Below, in pieces: positions 10,968 through 21,817 of a stretch of 64,000 nucleotides of DNA; the stretch's first letter is position 1; the number at the start of each line of letters is the position of its first letter. Under the pieces are notes generated by a model that had not been told where the DNA came from, did not search any database, and saw only the letters and a list, made by a program, of their open reading frames with translations. Position numbers and translations under genes: made by a program. This stretch comes from Cryptomeria japonica (taxonomy: Eukaryota; Streptophyta; Pinopsida; Cupressales; Cupressaceae). The stretch lies in the NCBI RefSeq assembly GCF_030272615.1, contig NC_081413.1:716367867-716431866 (forward strand), written 5' to 3'.

Positions 10968-11478
10968 TATACTTTCAGGATGTTTGAGAGTGGTTTCGGA
11001 CCTCCAGGAGTTATATTGCAAAATCTAGTTTTTGGAGGATTCTTCAGTTTTCCAGACTTAGTCAAATTTCAGGATCAGAACATTCCAGACTTAGCCAAAT
11101 TTCAGGATCAGGGCATTCCAAACTTAGCCAAATTTCAGGGCATTTGAAGATCAAGATGACATTCCAGACTTCATCATTCACCAACTTGACCTAGCTCGGA
11201 CCTTCAAGAATGATACTCACTCACCAAGCAAGACGCAATTAGTAACAAGAGCAAAACCAGGCCCTAAGGAAGATTCTCAAAGAAACCCTAATTCTGGGGC
11301 CCTATGTACTCACCCTGGCTCAAGCAAAGCCTGCAATCCAACGATCCCCTCGACAGCACTCATCCTGGAAAGGCTAACAGACAAAACCCTAAAAGACCTA
11401 GAAAACAAACCCTAGAAAGCAAAAAGCAGGGGTCCCCATTTGCAATGGGGCGATGTGTGAATACGTCACAACAGGTTC

Positions 11479-13195
11479 CTACAGTTTCAAACCAGCAAAA
11501 GGATTGTTACCATCTTGATATTCGAAGGTTGCTATCCAAGCATAGCAAGGTGTTTGGGAGTATCCCTCATGGAGTTCCACCTGAGAGAGGGATAGAGCAT
11601 ATTTGAGCTGAAGGAGGGAGCCAAGCCAATAATTACGGCGCCTTACCAACATCCTAAGAGGCATAAGGATGAAATAGAAAAAGCGATTAAGGAGATACTG
11701 GAGACGGGGCACATAGGACCCAAAAAGAGTCCACTCACATCAGCAATAGTTTTGATGAAGAAGAAAGATGGGACAATTTGGATGTGTATCGATTACAAGG
11801 CACTGAACAAAAAGACAATTAAGAACAGGTATCCTATTACAAGGATTGATGAATTGATTGATGGGTTGCATGGTACTCAATACTTTTCCAAGTTAGATTT
11901 GAGGTCGAGATACCATCAAATACAAATGAGAAAAGAAGATATAGAAAAGACTGCTTTCAGGTACCATTTCAACCATTTTAAGTTCTTGGTGATGCCCTTT
12001 GGACTACAAAATGCTCCAACCACTTTCCAAAGTTGCATGAATCAACTATTTAAGAAAAAGATGAGGAAATTTGTTTTGAGATTTTTTTATGACAACCTGA
12101 TTTTCAATCAGACCTAGGAGGAGCACATGCAACATCTTGAGGAGGTCTTGAGCATCTTGGAGAGTGAGTCTCTATATGCAGATGGAGTGAGAATTGACCC
12201 TGAGAAGATCAAGGCTATTGTTGAATGGCCTACTCCTATGAATCTCACTTAGCTTGAGGGATTCTTTGGTGATTGTGGATTCTACAAGAGATTTGTTAGG
12301 GGCTTTTCACAAATTGAAGCTCCACTTACAAATTTGACTAAGAAGAGAGCTTTTGAATAGTCTGATTCAGCAGAGAAGTGTTTTGAGCACTTCAAGCAGG
12401 TGATGTTCACATGCCCTATGTTAGCGATACTCAACTTCTCCAAACCTTTTGAGTTGGAGTGTGATGCTTCAAGAGAGGGGATAGAAGCAATTTTGATGCA
12501 AGAGAAGCACCCCCACCGTATTTGAGAGCAGGAAATTAAGAGTTATGGAAAGGAGCTACTCTGTTTATGATAGAGAGATGTTGGCCATTATGCATGCCCT
12601 TGCCAAATTCAAACCATACCTAGTTGGCGGTAAGTTCATCATCAAAACAGATCACACAGCATCAAGTACTTCATCAACCAAAAGGATCTCACCAATAGGC
12701 AGCAGAATCAGGTCAGTAGATTGTAGGCATATGATTTTGACATCATATATGTCAAGGGTAAGAAGAATGTAGTTGCTAATGCACTTTCCAGGAGGCCTCA
12801 CATATGTTCTCCTGTGGAGATTTCTGCTGACTAGAGGGAGTTAATTGCAACAAAGTATGCCAAATATTCATGGGCAACAAGAGTTATAGAGGGCACAATT
12901 CATGATGACAGGTACACAGGGACTAATGAGCTGATCATTTATAAGGATAGAATTTATTTGGTGCCATCTTCATAGCTTAAAGTGAATATATTGAAGACTT
13001 TTTATGATGCATCTATAATGGTCACCTGGATTTCTTCGGGACCTACAAGTAGATCTGAGAGAGGTTTACTTGGAAAGGACTAAAAAATGAAGTCCTTAAG
13101 TATGTTAAGGAGTGTCCTACTTTCCAGCAGAATAAGAATGAGCACACTTATCCAGTTGGTCTACTTCAGCCCTTGCCCATTCCTAATTAGAAATG
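11479..13195 (+). pseudogene. Ty3/gypsy reverse transcriptase and RNase H (element F)
   Basis: The region opens with LLSKHSKVFGSIPHGVPPER, the usual lead-in to gypsy RT. A frameshift follows near 11605. RT motifs are then clear at 11752-12117: KKKDGTIWMCIDYKALN, FSKLDLRSRYHQI and VMPFGLQNAPTTF. The catalytic FFDD has become FFYD (near 12090), losing one Asp. After a stop at 12115-12117 and an internal deletion come the connection domain (GVRIDPEKIKAIVEWPTP) and RNase H (PFELECDASREG; SYSVYDREMLAIMHALAKF), ending in a degraded stretch toward the integrase zinc-binding region. It is inactive on several counts. Confidence 0.9.
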
Positions 13196-13199
13196 AGAA

Positions 13200-13663
13200 T
13201 GTATCTCCATGGAATTCATCATAGGGCTACCTAAGGTACAAGGCAAAGATTGCATTTATGTGGTGGTTGATAGGTTGACCAAATTTGTACACTTCTTTGC
13301 TACTTCAGCAACATATACAACTGCACAGGTAGCTGATTTGGTTTATAGGGAGATCTTTAGATTGCATGGGATGCCCAAGAGTATTGTAAATGATAGGTAT
13401 GGCAAGTTCCTAAGTATCTTTTGTCAGGAGCTCTTCAAATTGAGTGGGACTGAGCTTGCTCCTAGTACGAGCTACCACCCACAAACAAATGGATAGATGA
13501 AAATTGTAAACAAATGGGTGGAAGAGTATCTCAAAAACTATGTTTCTAGAGAGCAGAGAGCAGAGAGCATGGATCAAATGGCTGCACCTAGGTGAGTATT
13601 GCTACAATACTACCTATCATATGTCCATCAGGACGCCATTCATGGCTTTGTAAGGATGCAAGG
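13200..13663 (+). pseudogene. Ty3/gypsy integrase core (element F, first part)
   Basis: The frame reads MEFIIGLPKVQGKDCIYVVV, DRLTKFVHFFA, FRLHGMPKSIVNDRYGKFL and STSYHPQTNG, the DDE core of gypsy integrase. Two of the three catalytic acids are altered: the first Asp is Glu (MEFI for MDFI) and the last Glu is Lys (MKIVNKW). A stop follows HPQTNG. Element E interrupts the gene at 13664. Confidence 0.88.
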
Positions 13664-14072
13664 TGTTATTTTTACTGGTATGCTCTCCACGGGCAATAAC
13701 TCATATTGCCCTCCCAACCATATATGATATATTTGTCTCCCCGTTGATTTATATCGATCTGCATATTTTTTGTTATTCTATTAAATCCCTTGAATGAGAT
13801 CACACATCTCATTATGCATATATGAGAGGTGTCTTTACACCAAGGGTCACCACTCTTCCAAGTGGCACCAATTAATATATTATTAATATAATATAATATA
13901 ATAATTATTGTATTATCATATAATATAATAATTATACATTATAATTATAATATAATTATATTATCACGTAATAATATAATTATATTATCTCAAAATAAAT
14001 AAATATAATCACAACCTTTGTGACATCAATGTTGGCTTGTGGATTCCGACCACAGCTACAATAAAATCAACA
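13664..14072 (-). repeat. 3' LTR of element E
   Basis: The 409-bp LTR reads TGTTGATTTTATTGTAGC... on the minus strand and ends ..AAAAATAACA. It differs from its partner at 17416-17821 by scattered substitutions and small indels, suggesting an old but recognisable insertion. Confidence 0.9.
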
Positions 14073-14174
14073 CTCCCTCTTAGCTAGGGAGGAATCCTTC
14101 TTAACAAGTTAATAAGTTCATCACTTCTTGTGATAATTGTCCACAATGGCTACATCCATATGTGGAAAGGAAAG

Positions 14175-14480
14175 ATATCACCTCACTATGATATCAAGCA
14201 TTAATATCACCTCACGTGATATCCACCATAGATATCTCCTCGTGTAATATCCACCATTATGGCTTATCCATAGATATCACCTCACATGATATCCACCATT
14301 ATGGCATATCCATAGATATCACCTCATGAGATATCAATCATTATGGCATATCCATAGATATCACTTCACGTGATATCCACCATAATGATATATACAACCA
14401 TTATTGTGAGATCGTCACCTTACAATAATGGTGAGATGTACAAGTGTTCATCATTGTGAGATTGTCACCTCACAATGATA
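14175..14480. repeat. Short tandem array in element E
   Basis: ATATCACCTCACGTGATATC with CACCATTATGGCATATCCAT recurs about six times. Each unit contains inverted GATATCAC/GTGATATC arms. Confidence 0.75.
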
Positions 14481-14769
14481 TTCACCATGGCTCATCTAGA
14501 GGGTAAACACACAAGTACACGAAAATCACCACAGACTCTCTCACATGGTGTTGTCATGGCATTACACACATGACATCCACCATGAACCATATCAGAGGGT
14601 GGAGATAAGGGCTTATACCTCAAGTCTCTCTCAAAGAGAAACACATTAACAAGAGTTTACAATTTAAACATCCTTCTCAAAGAGAAGAATGCATTACTAT
14701 AAAATATAAATATATATATCAATGATGCTAAGACTCAATCTCAGCTAGGGCTTCATTCTCCACCACTCC

Positions 14770-14965
14770 AACCTTTGTCTCGAAAATGCACAAACTTCAC
14801 TTTGGCAAGAGGCTTGGTGAGAATATTAGCCATCTAATCATCAGAGCTAATGTACCTCAACTGAATAGCATCCCTTTGCACCATATCTCTAATATGGTGA
14901 TATATGATCTCCACATGCTTCGACCAGTCATGAAATACAAAGTTGGAGTCTTCATTACTCTTGTT
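14770..14965 (-). pseudogene. Copia RNase H C-terminal remnant (element E)
   Basis: The minus strand encodes FHDWSKHVEIIYHHIRDMVQ, RDAIQLRYIS and MANILTKPLAKVKF in one frame with a stop, the standard end of copia pol (HDRSKHIEI..HYIRD; ADILTKPL). It lies upstream of the purine tract of element E as expected, confirming the copia assignment and minus orientation. Confidence 0.85.
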
Positions 14966-15099
14966 GAATCCCAAGCTCTCCAAGTATCCATCTATCCAGG
15001 AATATCATGTCATAGATGTCAGCATAAAGGCCTTTTAGCCTACATGTATGGGACTCCATCCCATGAATCATAGTCCTCTAACTATTGATCATTAGAGAA

Positions 15100-17000
15100 A
15101 CCATCTTGACATGGTCCACTCCCTCTGAACCAATATGACCAAGATCCTTGGAAATCAAATAAACCAAATTCTTTGGCTGCTCCCTTTGAAACTCCAAGTA
15201 CTAACATCAACCTCATGTCCTTCTCGTCCAAGCTTGTCTCGGTTGGTTTGTCAAACTTCACATTCCACCACATTCTGCTCCAACACTCATTACCCATACT
15301 TATCTGAGGTTGTTGATGCTCCCCGTGGATGTTAATTGATAGAAAGAACCATAATGCAAATCAGAGTTTCCTCATCATTGAATATCACCCTATGATCCGA
15401 GTCATTGTCAATTTTGTTGTACTTCTAGAAAGCAATTTGCTGCCTTAAGCAATATCGATTCTATGTTGATCAAATGCAATGATCATCACAAAATCATAGT
15501 TGCCAATCTGCTTGGTTGAAAGACCTCAAAGCTGGATGTGTGACATGGCGCACTGGTCACAGAGAATCTGGGGCCCTTTGACCAAACACACAGATTCAAC
15601 CACGGTCATAATGTCGTATCTTATTGGAAATAGAAATATCCTCCATCGATGATTAATTAATATCTCCTAGTATCGCACCTCTTATAACTTATTGTTATTC
15701 CATCCAAATCTCTATTACTTACTTCTTTGTGATAATCGCTGATTATCATTGGCAGTAATATGATTGTTTGGATTATGACCAACAGCACCATGAGACATTA
15801 CTTGTTGTATGAACAGATCGCTTTTAGTTGTAGATTGCATCTTTCCTTTGACACCATTACTTGCATGATTATATTTCCATCTCTGCTGAATGAATTTTTC
15901 ATTGTAACTATTGCGTATTATCTTTTGTGTAGCCGAAAATCTTGTAATTGGTTGTGATATTAATCACTTAAAATATTAAGACGCTACTTCTAAATGCTGT
16001 TTGCTATCTAACATAAACCCCAACGCTGCTGTGACCCAAGAAATACCACACTTCCTCTTTAGACACGAAGCATGATATTTCTAGAAAACTCCACGCATCT
16101 TTCTTTACGTATTCAATGCCATGAAATCATGCCAATATTTACAAATGCATTCCTTTGAGATTAATCGTTGTCTTCAAAATGATTATCTTCTAATGAAAAA
16201 TATCAACTCCTCTGTCATAGCCGCTCCTGACTTGGATGACCATACCGTCTTGGTTTCTCTCTGTATCTTCCTTCCAATTCATTTATCGCTGTCTTTATTG
16301 TATAATCATTGTGATTACTTATTAGCGCGTAATATAAATTAGATCGCTTACTAATCAGTTTTGTTAAAATTTGCTGTTCATACCACAATTTATTAGACTG
16401 ATATCATAAATGAATATTCAAATCGATTTTCTTTAATAACATTGTTTTCTTTATAAAAAAACTTAATCGCTGCACATCAAACATAATCTATAATTATTAA
16501 GTCATTGTGCAATGTTGTTTTCTTTATAAAAAAAACTTAATCGCTGCACATCAAACATAATCTATAATTATTAAGTCATTGTGCAATGTGCATTAAGTCG
16601 ATTATATGGATCGGCTGTCATCTTATCTTCAATACTCTTCATTCTCAAATTATTGTTTCTGAAATTTTAATCATTGTGTATTGCTATCAAACGAATCACT
16701 GTTCATAGTCTGAATTGCTATGATGTTAATCACTCAGAAAATAGAGTAGGTTATATTGATCATGAACAAACATAAGCGTAGTTCTTCTTAGTTAATACAA
16801 GCTATTATACTATCGTTGTTGTCTCTCAACAAGTCACTGATGTAATCGCTGTCTTTTGGAGAATACAAAAACCTTTGTAAGGTTTGAATCGCTGCATACA
16901 AATTCACTGTTGTGTTTATAATCATTGCTACATGAGATCCATAGTTTCGTAGGATATAATAGCTGCTGTCATAATGAAGTCGTTGACTTTAATATTGAGA
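15100..17000. other. Unclassified interior of element E
   Basis: AT-rich DNA without recognisable protein coding. Strings such as AATCGCTG and AATCATTG recur many times from about 15730 to 16980. A 73-bp segment is tandemly duplicated (16442-16514, 16515-16588). Its origin is unknown; captured intron or intergenic DNA is possible. Confidence 0.5.
16442..16588. repeat. 73-bp tandem duplication
   Basis: Two copies of a segment starting TTGTTTTCTTTATAAAA and ending AAGTCATTGTGCAATG lie head to tail, nearly identical apart from one extra A. Confidence 0.9.
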
Positions 17001-17039
17001 TCTTCTTATATATTGTCTCCAACGTCTTCAAATAAATCA

Positions 17040-17385
17040 ATGTTCACCTCTTCAAACTTTGCTCTGCATAAAGCGCCCACGTGATGAGGGGAACTCCCAT
17101 TGCGGTGGATTCCAGAACCGCATTCCAATTGAAGTGAGAAATAAAGCCGCCGGTGGCAGGGTGTGCCAGAATACCCAACTGCAGAGCCCACCCGAGGACA
17201 AAGAACCCCTGATCGATGGCCACCATGTGACCGAGCAACCTCGCTGGGAGAAAGTCTAACGCAGAGGAAAATGAATTCTAAGCGGCGTCAGAGGGTGTGC
17301 GCAGCACCCACACGAACTTCACCCCGCTCGCCTCCAAGCCAAGCGCAAGCTCCTCCACCTACGTCGTCAAGCCATTGCATACACG
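17040..17385 (-). pseudogene. Captured UDP-glycosyltransferase fragment in element E
   Basis: The minus strand reads LEELALGLEASGVKFVWVLR, then FVLGWALQLGILAHPATGGF, ISHFNWNAVLEST and GVPLITWALYAEQ. This is the C-terminal donor-binding PSPG box of plant family-1 glycosyltransferases (usual pattern W.PQ..IL.H...G.F..HCGWNS.LE....GVP...WP...EQ). The HCGWNS motif is HFNWNA, W-A-P-Q is W-A-L-Q, and there are stops and frame changes, so it is non-functional. Its higher GC content contrasts with the surrounding element. It starts just inside the primer-binding site and runs in the element's own sense, as expected for transduced host sequence. Confidence 0.85.
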
Positions 17386-17401
17386 ATCCACAGGAAACAA
17401 A

Positions 17402-17415
17402 CTGCTCTAATACCA
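17402..17415 (-). promoter_or_regulatory. Primer-binding site of element E
   Basis: The minus-strand TGGTATTAGAGCAG directly abuts the LTR and differs at one base from TGGTATCAGAGC, the site matching the 3' end of plant initiator-Met tRNA. Confidence 0.8.
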
Positions 17416-17821
17416 TGTTATTTTTACTGGTATGCTCTCCACGAGCAATAACTCATATTGCCCTCCCAACCATAGATGATATATTTGTCTCCCCGTTGAT
17501 TTATATTGTTCTACATATTTTTTGTTATTCTATTATATCCCCTGAATGAGATCACACATCTCATTATGTATATGTGAGAGGTGTCTTTACACCAAGGGTC
17601 ATCACTCTTCCAAGTGGCACCAATTAATATATAAATAATATAATATAATATAATAATTATTGTATTAGCATATAATATAATAATTATATATTATAATAAT
17701 AATATAATTATATTATCACATAATAATATAATTATATTCTCACAATAATAAATATAATCGCAAGCTTTGTGATATCAATGTCGGCTTGTGGATTCCGACC
17801 ACAGCTACAATAAAATCAACA
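17416..17821 (-). repeat. 5' LTR of element E
   Basis: The 406-bp partner of 13664-14072. It ends immediately before the second copy of the target duplication CAAGG. Confidence 0.9.
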
Positions 17822-17826
17822 CAAGG

Positions 17827-18046
17827 CACCCAACTTTGTGGATTAACTTTCTAGGGATAGCAAAGGATAAGTAGCAGAAGTATGCTGATCAACATTGGGC
17901 AGAATACAATTTTGAGGTTGGGGACATGGTTTATCTGAGATTACAGCCATAGACAATCTACTCTCAAGAAGAGTGGAGCAAAAAAGTGTAAGCCCAAGTT
18001 CTATGGTCCACTCAAAGTTTCTCAATGGGTTGGAGAGGTTGCCTAT
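17827..18046 (+). pseudogene. Integrase C-terminal part of element F
   Basis: The sequence resumes the gypsy integrase with YADQHWAEYNFEVGDMVYLR, then a degraded LKP/KFYGP-type segment and GEVAY, after which B1 is inserted. The FEVGDMVYLRLQP string is typical of the integrase C-terminal domain. A stop replaces a residue after LQP. Confidence 0.8.
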
Positions 18047-18818
18047 TGTTGTGACCTTTTCACACATTGCCCCATTGCAAATGGGGACCCCCCTACTTTT
18101 TAGGCCCTCCTAGTCGTTCGGTTTTGTTTTTTGGGGTCTTTTCGCAGCAGTCTCTTCAGTTTCTCTGCTTTGCAAGTGTTTGGGGGTCAATTTCTTTAAG
18201 TTTGCTTTTTGTTTGAGTGAATTTGGCGAAGTCTAGGGCATGTTTCGTCAATTTTAGGGATTTTGTCTTTAGTCCTAGATTTTAGGGGTTTTTGTTGGGG
18301 TTTTGGAAAAACTGAACATATAACTGGAATCAGGACCCTTCGAGGAACCTCCTAGTAAAATTTGAACGAAAACGGAGCTTCCCATTTTTTAGGGATTTTA
18401 CTGAGTCCCAGAATGTCTTCATTTTGCAAAAAATCATTTTTAGTAAGTGCTTTCCTGACCTACTTTGTCCAAACCCTAACATTTTGAAACACTTACTATT
18501 TGGGAAAATCTATTTTTGGCAAGTTCATCCCTGAAGACGCTGAAGACTGAATGTTCCTAAAGATCATTTCTAAATCCAGAAGACTCAGAAGGCAGGGAAG
18601 TTGGATCAAAAAAAAATGGTTAAGTATGGAACTCCTATTCCAGAAGTGGAAAGCATGCAAAATCATCTTAGTCCGGAAATTCACATCAATCCACAAATGC
18701 CATCTTGATCCGGAAATGGCTTGAAATTTGACTGTCTGAAAATTTAAAAGATCTTCTAAAAGCTAGAATTTGCATTATAATTCCTAGAGATCTTAAACCA
18801 CTCTCAAACATCCTACCA

Positions 18819-18886
18819 ATATATATAAAATATAACTTTAAGTATAAGAACTTGTACTTAAATGTTATATTTCATATATATATTCT
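18819..18886. repeat. AT-rich palindrome of unit B1
   Basis: AAATATAACTTTAAGTATAA pairs with TTGTACTTAAATGTTATATTT around a few bases. It corresponds to the palindromes of A and C but is shorter and imperfect. Confidence 0.75.
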
Positions 18887-18889
18887 GAT

Positions 18890-19714
18890 AAAGGAAGATT
18901 CCTCCATGGTCAAAATTCCTTCCTCCTAACAAAAATCCGCCCAAGACATTTGCATGGCACCAAAGTAAGGTCAACGTGGAAAATGGAAAATATTGTGAAT
19001 TCCATGACAAGGTCAAAAATCCGCCCAAGAAGGTCATAGGGCGCCAGAATGAGGTGACCTTGGAATTCATTGAAATGCATTGAATCCTTGGCAAGCACAA
19101 AATTCCACCCTACTCCTCTGGAGGGCACAAAATAGAGGGAGTCGGGGAAGGTGAAGAAATTTGATGAATTCCTCCTCTGAGTCAAAATTCCATCCATGCT
19201 AGAAGCAGGATTCCAAGAATCAAATGGCCAAGGATGAAATGATGAATTCCTTCACAAAGTGAATACCACGCCTAAGTTGGAAAATTAAAAAATTTGTCTA
19301 AGGCATGAAAATCCAAGGGTCAAGGAGGAATGAAAAGAAGAAATCCCCTCGGGAAAAAGTTCTCATCAGAATCTGTAAATTTTTACAGATTTGGACTCGT
19401 GAGAGAATTCTCTCTCTCCTGGACCCGGGTCCTAAATTTTAGGGCAATACCTAAAAAATAGGAGGTGTGAAAAAATTGATGGAAAAGCTCCCTGCAAACG
19501 TGATGAATTCAAAGAGCACAAAAAATTCCTTCCTCAAAGAGCAAATTTATAGAATTTCTTCTCCTGTTCCAAAATGTGCCCAAGGTTGGAAGCAAGATGT
19601 AAAAATCAAGGTTCAGGAAGAAAGGTTCAAAATTCAAAAAAAATCCTTCCTCAAGAAAGAATTGCGCCTAAGAAGAAGAAATTCCAGGAAAGTGGAAAAA
19701 TTGACAAAGTGATG
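18890..19714 (+). repeat. B1 array, left part
   Basis: Diverged copies of a segment with GGAATTCC-like palindromes and AAATTCCTTCC, separated by gaps such as CACAAAATTCC. The same family continues to the right of the B2 insertion. Confidence 0.7.
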
Positions 19715-19989
19715 TGTTGTGCCTTGCACACGCTCCCTGTCGCCGACAGGGTCCCCTTCTTCTTTTTGGTTTTTTTGCCTTCGCCCGATTGAATTCTACG
19801 CAGGGTGTCTCGCGTCCTTTTGAGCGTGCCCGAAGCCTGTGAATTGGCAAGGTGAGTTGAACCTTAGGGCATTAAAAGTCCAAGAGATAGTTTAAACTTG
19901 TAAAATCGCCTAAGATAGGCGAGGAATGGTAGGAGCTCGCAAAATTCCCCAAGTAAAAGATAAAGCATCTCAAGGTCGCATAAGGACCC

Positions 19990-21110
19990 AAAGTGTTGAT
20001 TTTCGCCAAAGGATATAGAGGAGATAAAAAAGTGCAAAGTGTCAAAAGTTGACAAAACCTCTTAAAATCCCAAAATTCGCACTAAGGTGGGGAAATTACG
20101 TGAGTTTCTAAGAGTTTGCGAAATGGGTGAAAATCTCGAAATTCGCCAGTATTGGATAAAATGCAAAGAGTTTGAAGTTTTCAAACCACCCCAAAGTGCC
20201 GAAGTTCGCATTATGGAGGAAAAGTGCGAAAAGTTAAAAGCTTGCAAAAGGCCTCCAAACGCCGAACTTTGCAAACACTCTTAAAACGCCGAACTTTTCA
20301 AACCTTCCCAAAATGCCAAAGTTTTAATTCTACGGGAAAGTGCGAAAAGTTTAAAGTTTGCAAAAGGTGTCGAATCGCCGAAGTTGGAAGGGCAACCCAA
20401 AATCGCCAAAGTTTGCAAAAGCAACCAAAAACCCGAAATTCGCATTATAATAAGTGCGAAAAGTTAAAGTTTTCAAAAGCAATCAAATCACCGAAAATCG
20501 CACACTGAGGGAAAAGTGAAAGAAGTAAAAAGTTTGAAAAGTAATTCAAAACCCTGAAATTTTCAAAAATCGCGATTTTTTTTTAAAAAGTTTGTAAAGT
20601 GCCTGAAAATGCCAAAAATCGCATTCCAAAGGATAAGTGAAATAAAGTTGAAAGTTTTCAAAGGCACATAAAATGCCGAAGTTCGCATCATAAAGCAAAA
20701 ATCACGTTTTTTTTAGAAAGTGAATACTTGCAAAAACATTCTATAAACCCGAAGTTCGCTATGAGGTAGATCGCGATTTTTGAAAAGTTTGAAAAAATCC
20801 ACAAAGTGCTGAAAATCGCATCATAGGGTAAAATTGCAGTTTTTAACAATGTTCACAAATGGCATTCACAACGCCAAAGTTTGAAAAGGCTTTCCAAACT
20901 CCAAAATTTACATCTGAAAGTGGCGCAGTGAATGGTTTTCAAACCCTCTCCATTGCTGAAGTTCGCCATAGGGTAAATCCCCGTGAAGAGAAAACGCCGC
21001 AAAACCCATTTGAAACGCTCAAGGAAAATCGCAAAATTCATAGTTTGCAGAAAACACCCAAGGTAAAATCACGCAGAAGTCAAGATCGCCAAATCACCAA
21101 GGTAAATCGC
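19990..21110 (+). repeat. B2 array with GTGCGAAAAG core
   Basis: Diverged repeats combine AAGTGCGAAAAGTTTAAAG, TTTGCAAAAG and GCCGAAGTTCGC at irregular 50-70 bp spacing. Many contain TTCGCA/TGCGAA inverted pairs. Confidence 0.75.
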
Positions 21111-21339
21111 TAAGTCTAAGTTTCTAAACTGCATTTTTCTCTCCAAACTTAGGCGCGAAATTTGGAATAGGGAGTTAACCGTTAAAATTTGAAATCACAT
21201 TACTCTCCCATTCCAAATTTGCTAGTTGTGAATTTATCTTTTCAATGCGCAGGGCATAAGACAGGCATTTTTTTCAAAATCTAAAGGAAATCATTCTTGC
21301 AAGCCAGGTTTGGCAGATTCACGCCATTCATTTCGCCAG

Positions 21340-21812
21340 GTAAGTTTTCTTTGTCTCACTTAAAATCATTTAAAATATATGCAAAATTGGATAGATGTGT
21401 TTGTAAAATTGATCAAATGATTAAATCTTTAAACCGCATCTTTTCCTGTTTATAAGGCGTCAGACAAAGCAATTGAAATCAAAGTCTGTTCCCAGGAGTT
21501 AACCAGAAAATGCATTTTTTAGACTTCGGGAATATTTAAACCTCGTCCATTTTGAAAATTGGTCCAAAAATGTCTAAGTGTAAATCTAGCAGTCGAAATC
21601 GCCCGAGTCCTTGAACCGCAGCCGAATTAGTAAATTTGTAATCGAAGAGCTTAGTAATGTTCATGTCTAAATCAATCAGGCTCTTTAGCTGAAATATCGT
21701 GCTTTCTTCAAAATTCGTTTTTCAAATTAATCCTTGTGTGCTAACATATCCCTTTTATCTAACCCACTTTGTTTCCTTCATATCGTCTCGTAATCCGCAT
21801 TCGGTTGTGCAG
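21340..21812 (+). other. Candidate leader intron of the B2 gene
   Basis: A consensus donor CAG|GTAAGTTTTC at 21340 and an acceptor TCGGTTGTGCAG| ending at 21812 bracket 473 AT-rich bases. The first ATG of the long frame follows six bases later at 21818. This is inferred from splice signals only. Confidence 0.45.
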
Positions 21813-21817
21813 GATAG

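Larger units (their letters stand above)
6972..11473 (-). mobile_element. Unit A: 4.5-kb LTR-like element
   Basis: Read on the minus strand it starts TGTTGTGACGTATTCACACA (11473 downward) and ends AAAACACATCAACA at 6972. The perfect 5-bp duplication GGTTC (6967-6971, 11474-11478) restores element F. Order on the minus strand: two-hairpin head, about 450 bp of unique sequence, a large AT-rich palindrome (10967-10852), a hairpin array (10820-8520), sequence homologous to the right part of unit C, a TATA box at 7863-7855 and a U5-like tail. Only one head and one tail are present, so it behaves as a solo LTR of 4502 bp. No open gene remains. Confidence 0.85.
13664..17821 (-). mobile_element. Element E: copia-type LTR element with captured host gene
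   Basis: Two near-identical LTRs (13664-14072 and 17416-17821) enclose 3.3 kb, and the perfect duplication CAAGG flanks the whole (13659-13663, 17822-17826). Orientation is minus: a primer-binding site TGGTATTAGAGCAG (17415-17402) abuts the right-hand LTR, and the purine tract AAGAGGGAG (14081-14073) abuts the left-hand one. Inside, reading leftward, are a UDP-glycosyltransferase fragment, about 2 kb of unclassified AT-rich sequence, a copia RNase H remnant and a short tandem array. It has no intact gag or pol, so it must have moved with proteins supplied in trans or have decayed since. Confidence 0.88.
5985..18046 (+). mobile_element. Element F: broken Ty3/gypsy, interrupted by A, E and B1
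   Basis: The remaining pieces are gag (5985-6350), protease (6560-6930), RT/RNase H (11479-13195), integrase core (13200-13663) and integrase C-terminus (17827-18046), in normal gag-PR-RT-RH-IN order. The gaps are exact insertions: unit A with duplication GGTTC, element E with duplication CAAGG, and unit B1 beginning after CCTAT in the codon series for GEVAY. The 5' end is truncated in gag. The 3' LTR was not found to the right of the B1 stack. Confidence 0.85.
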
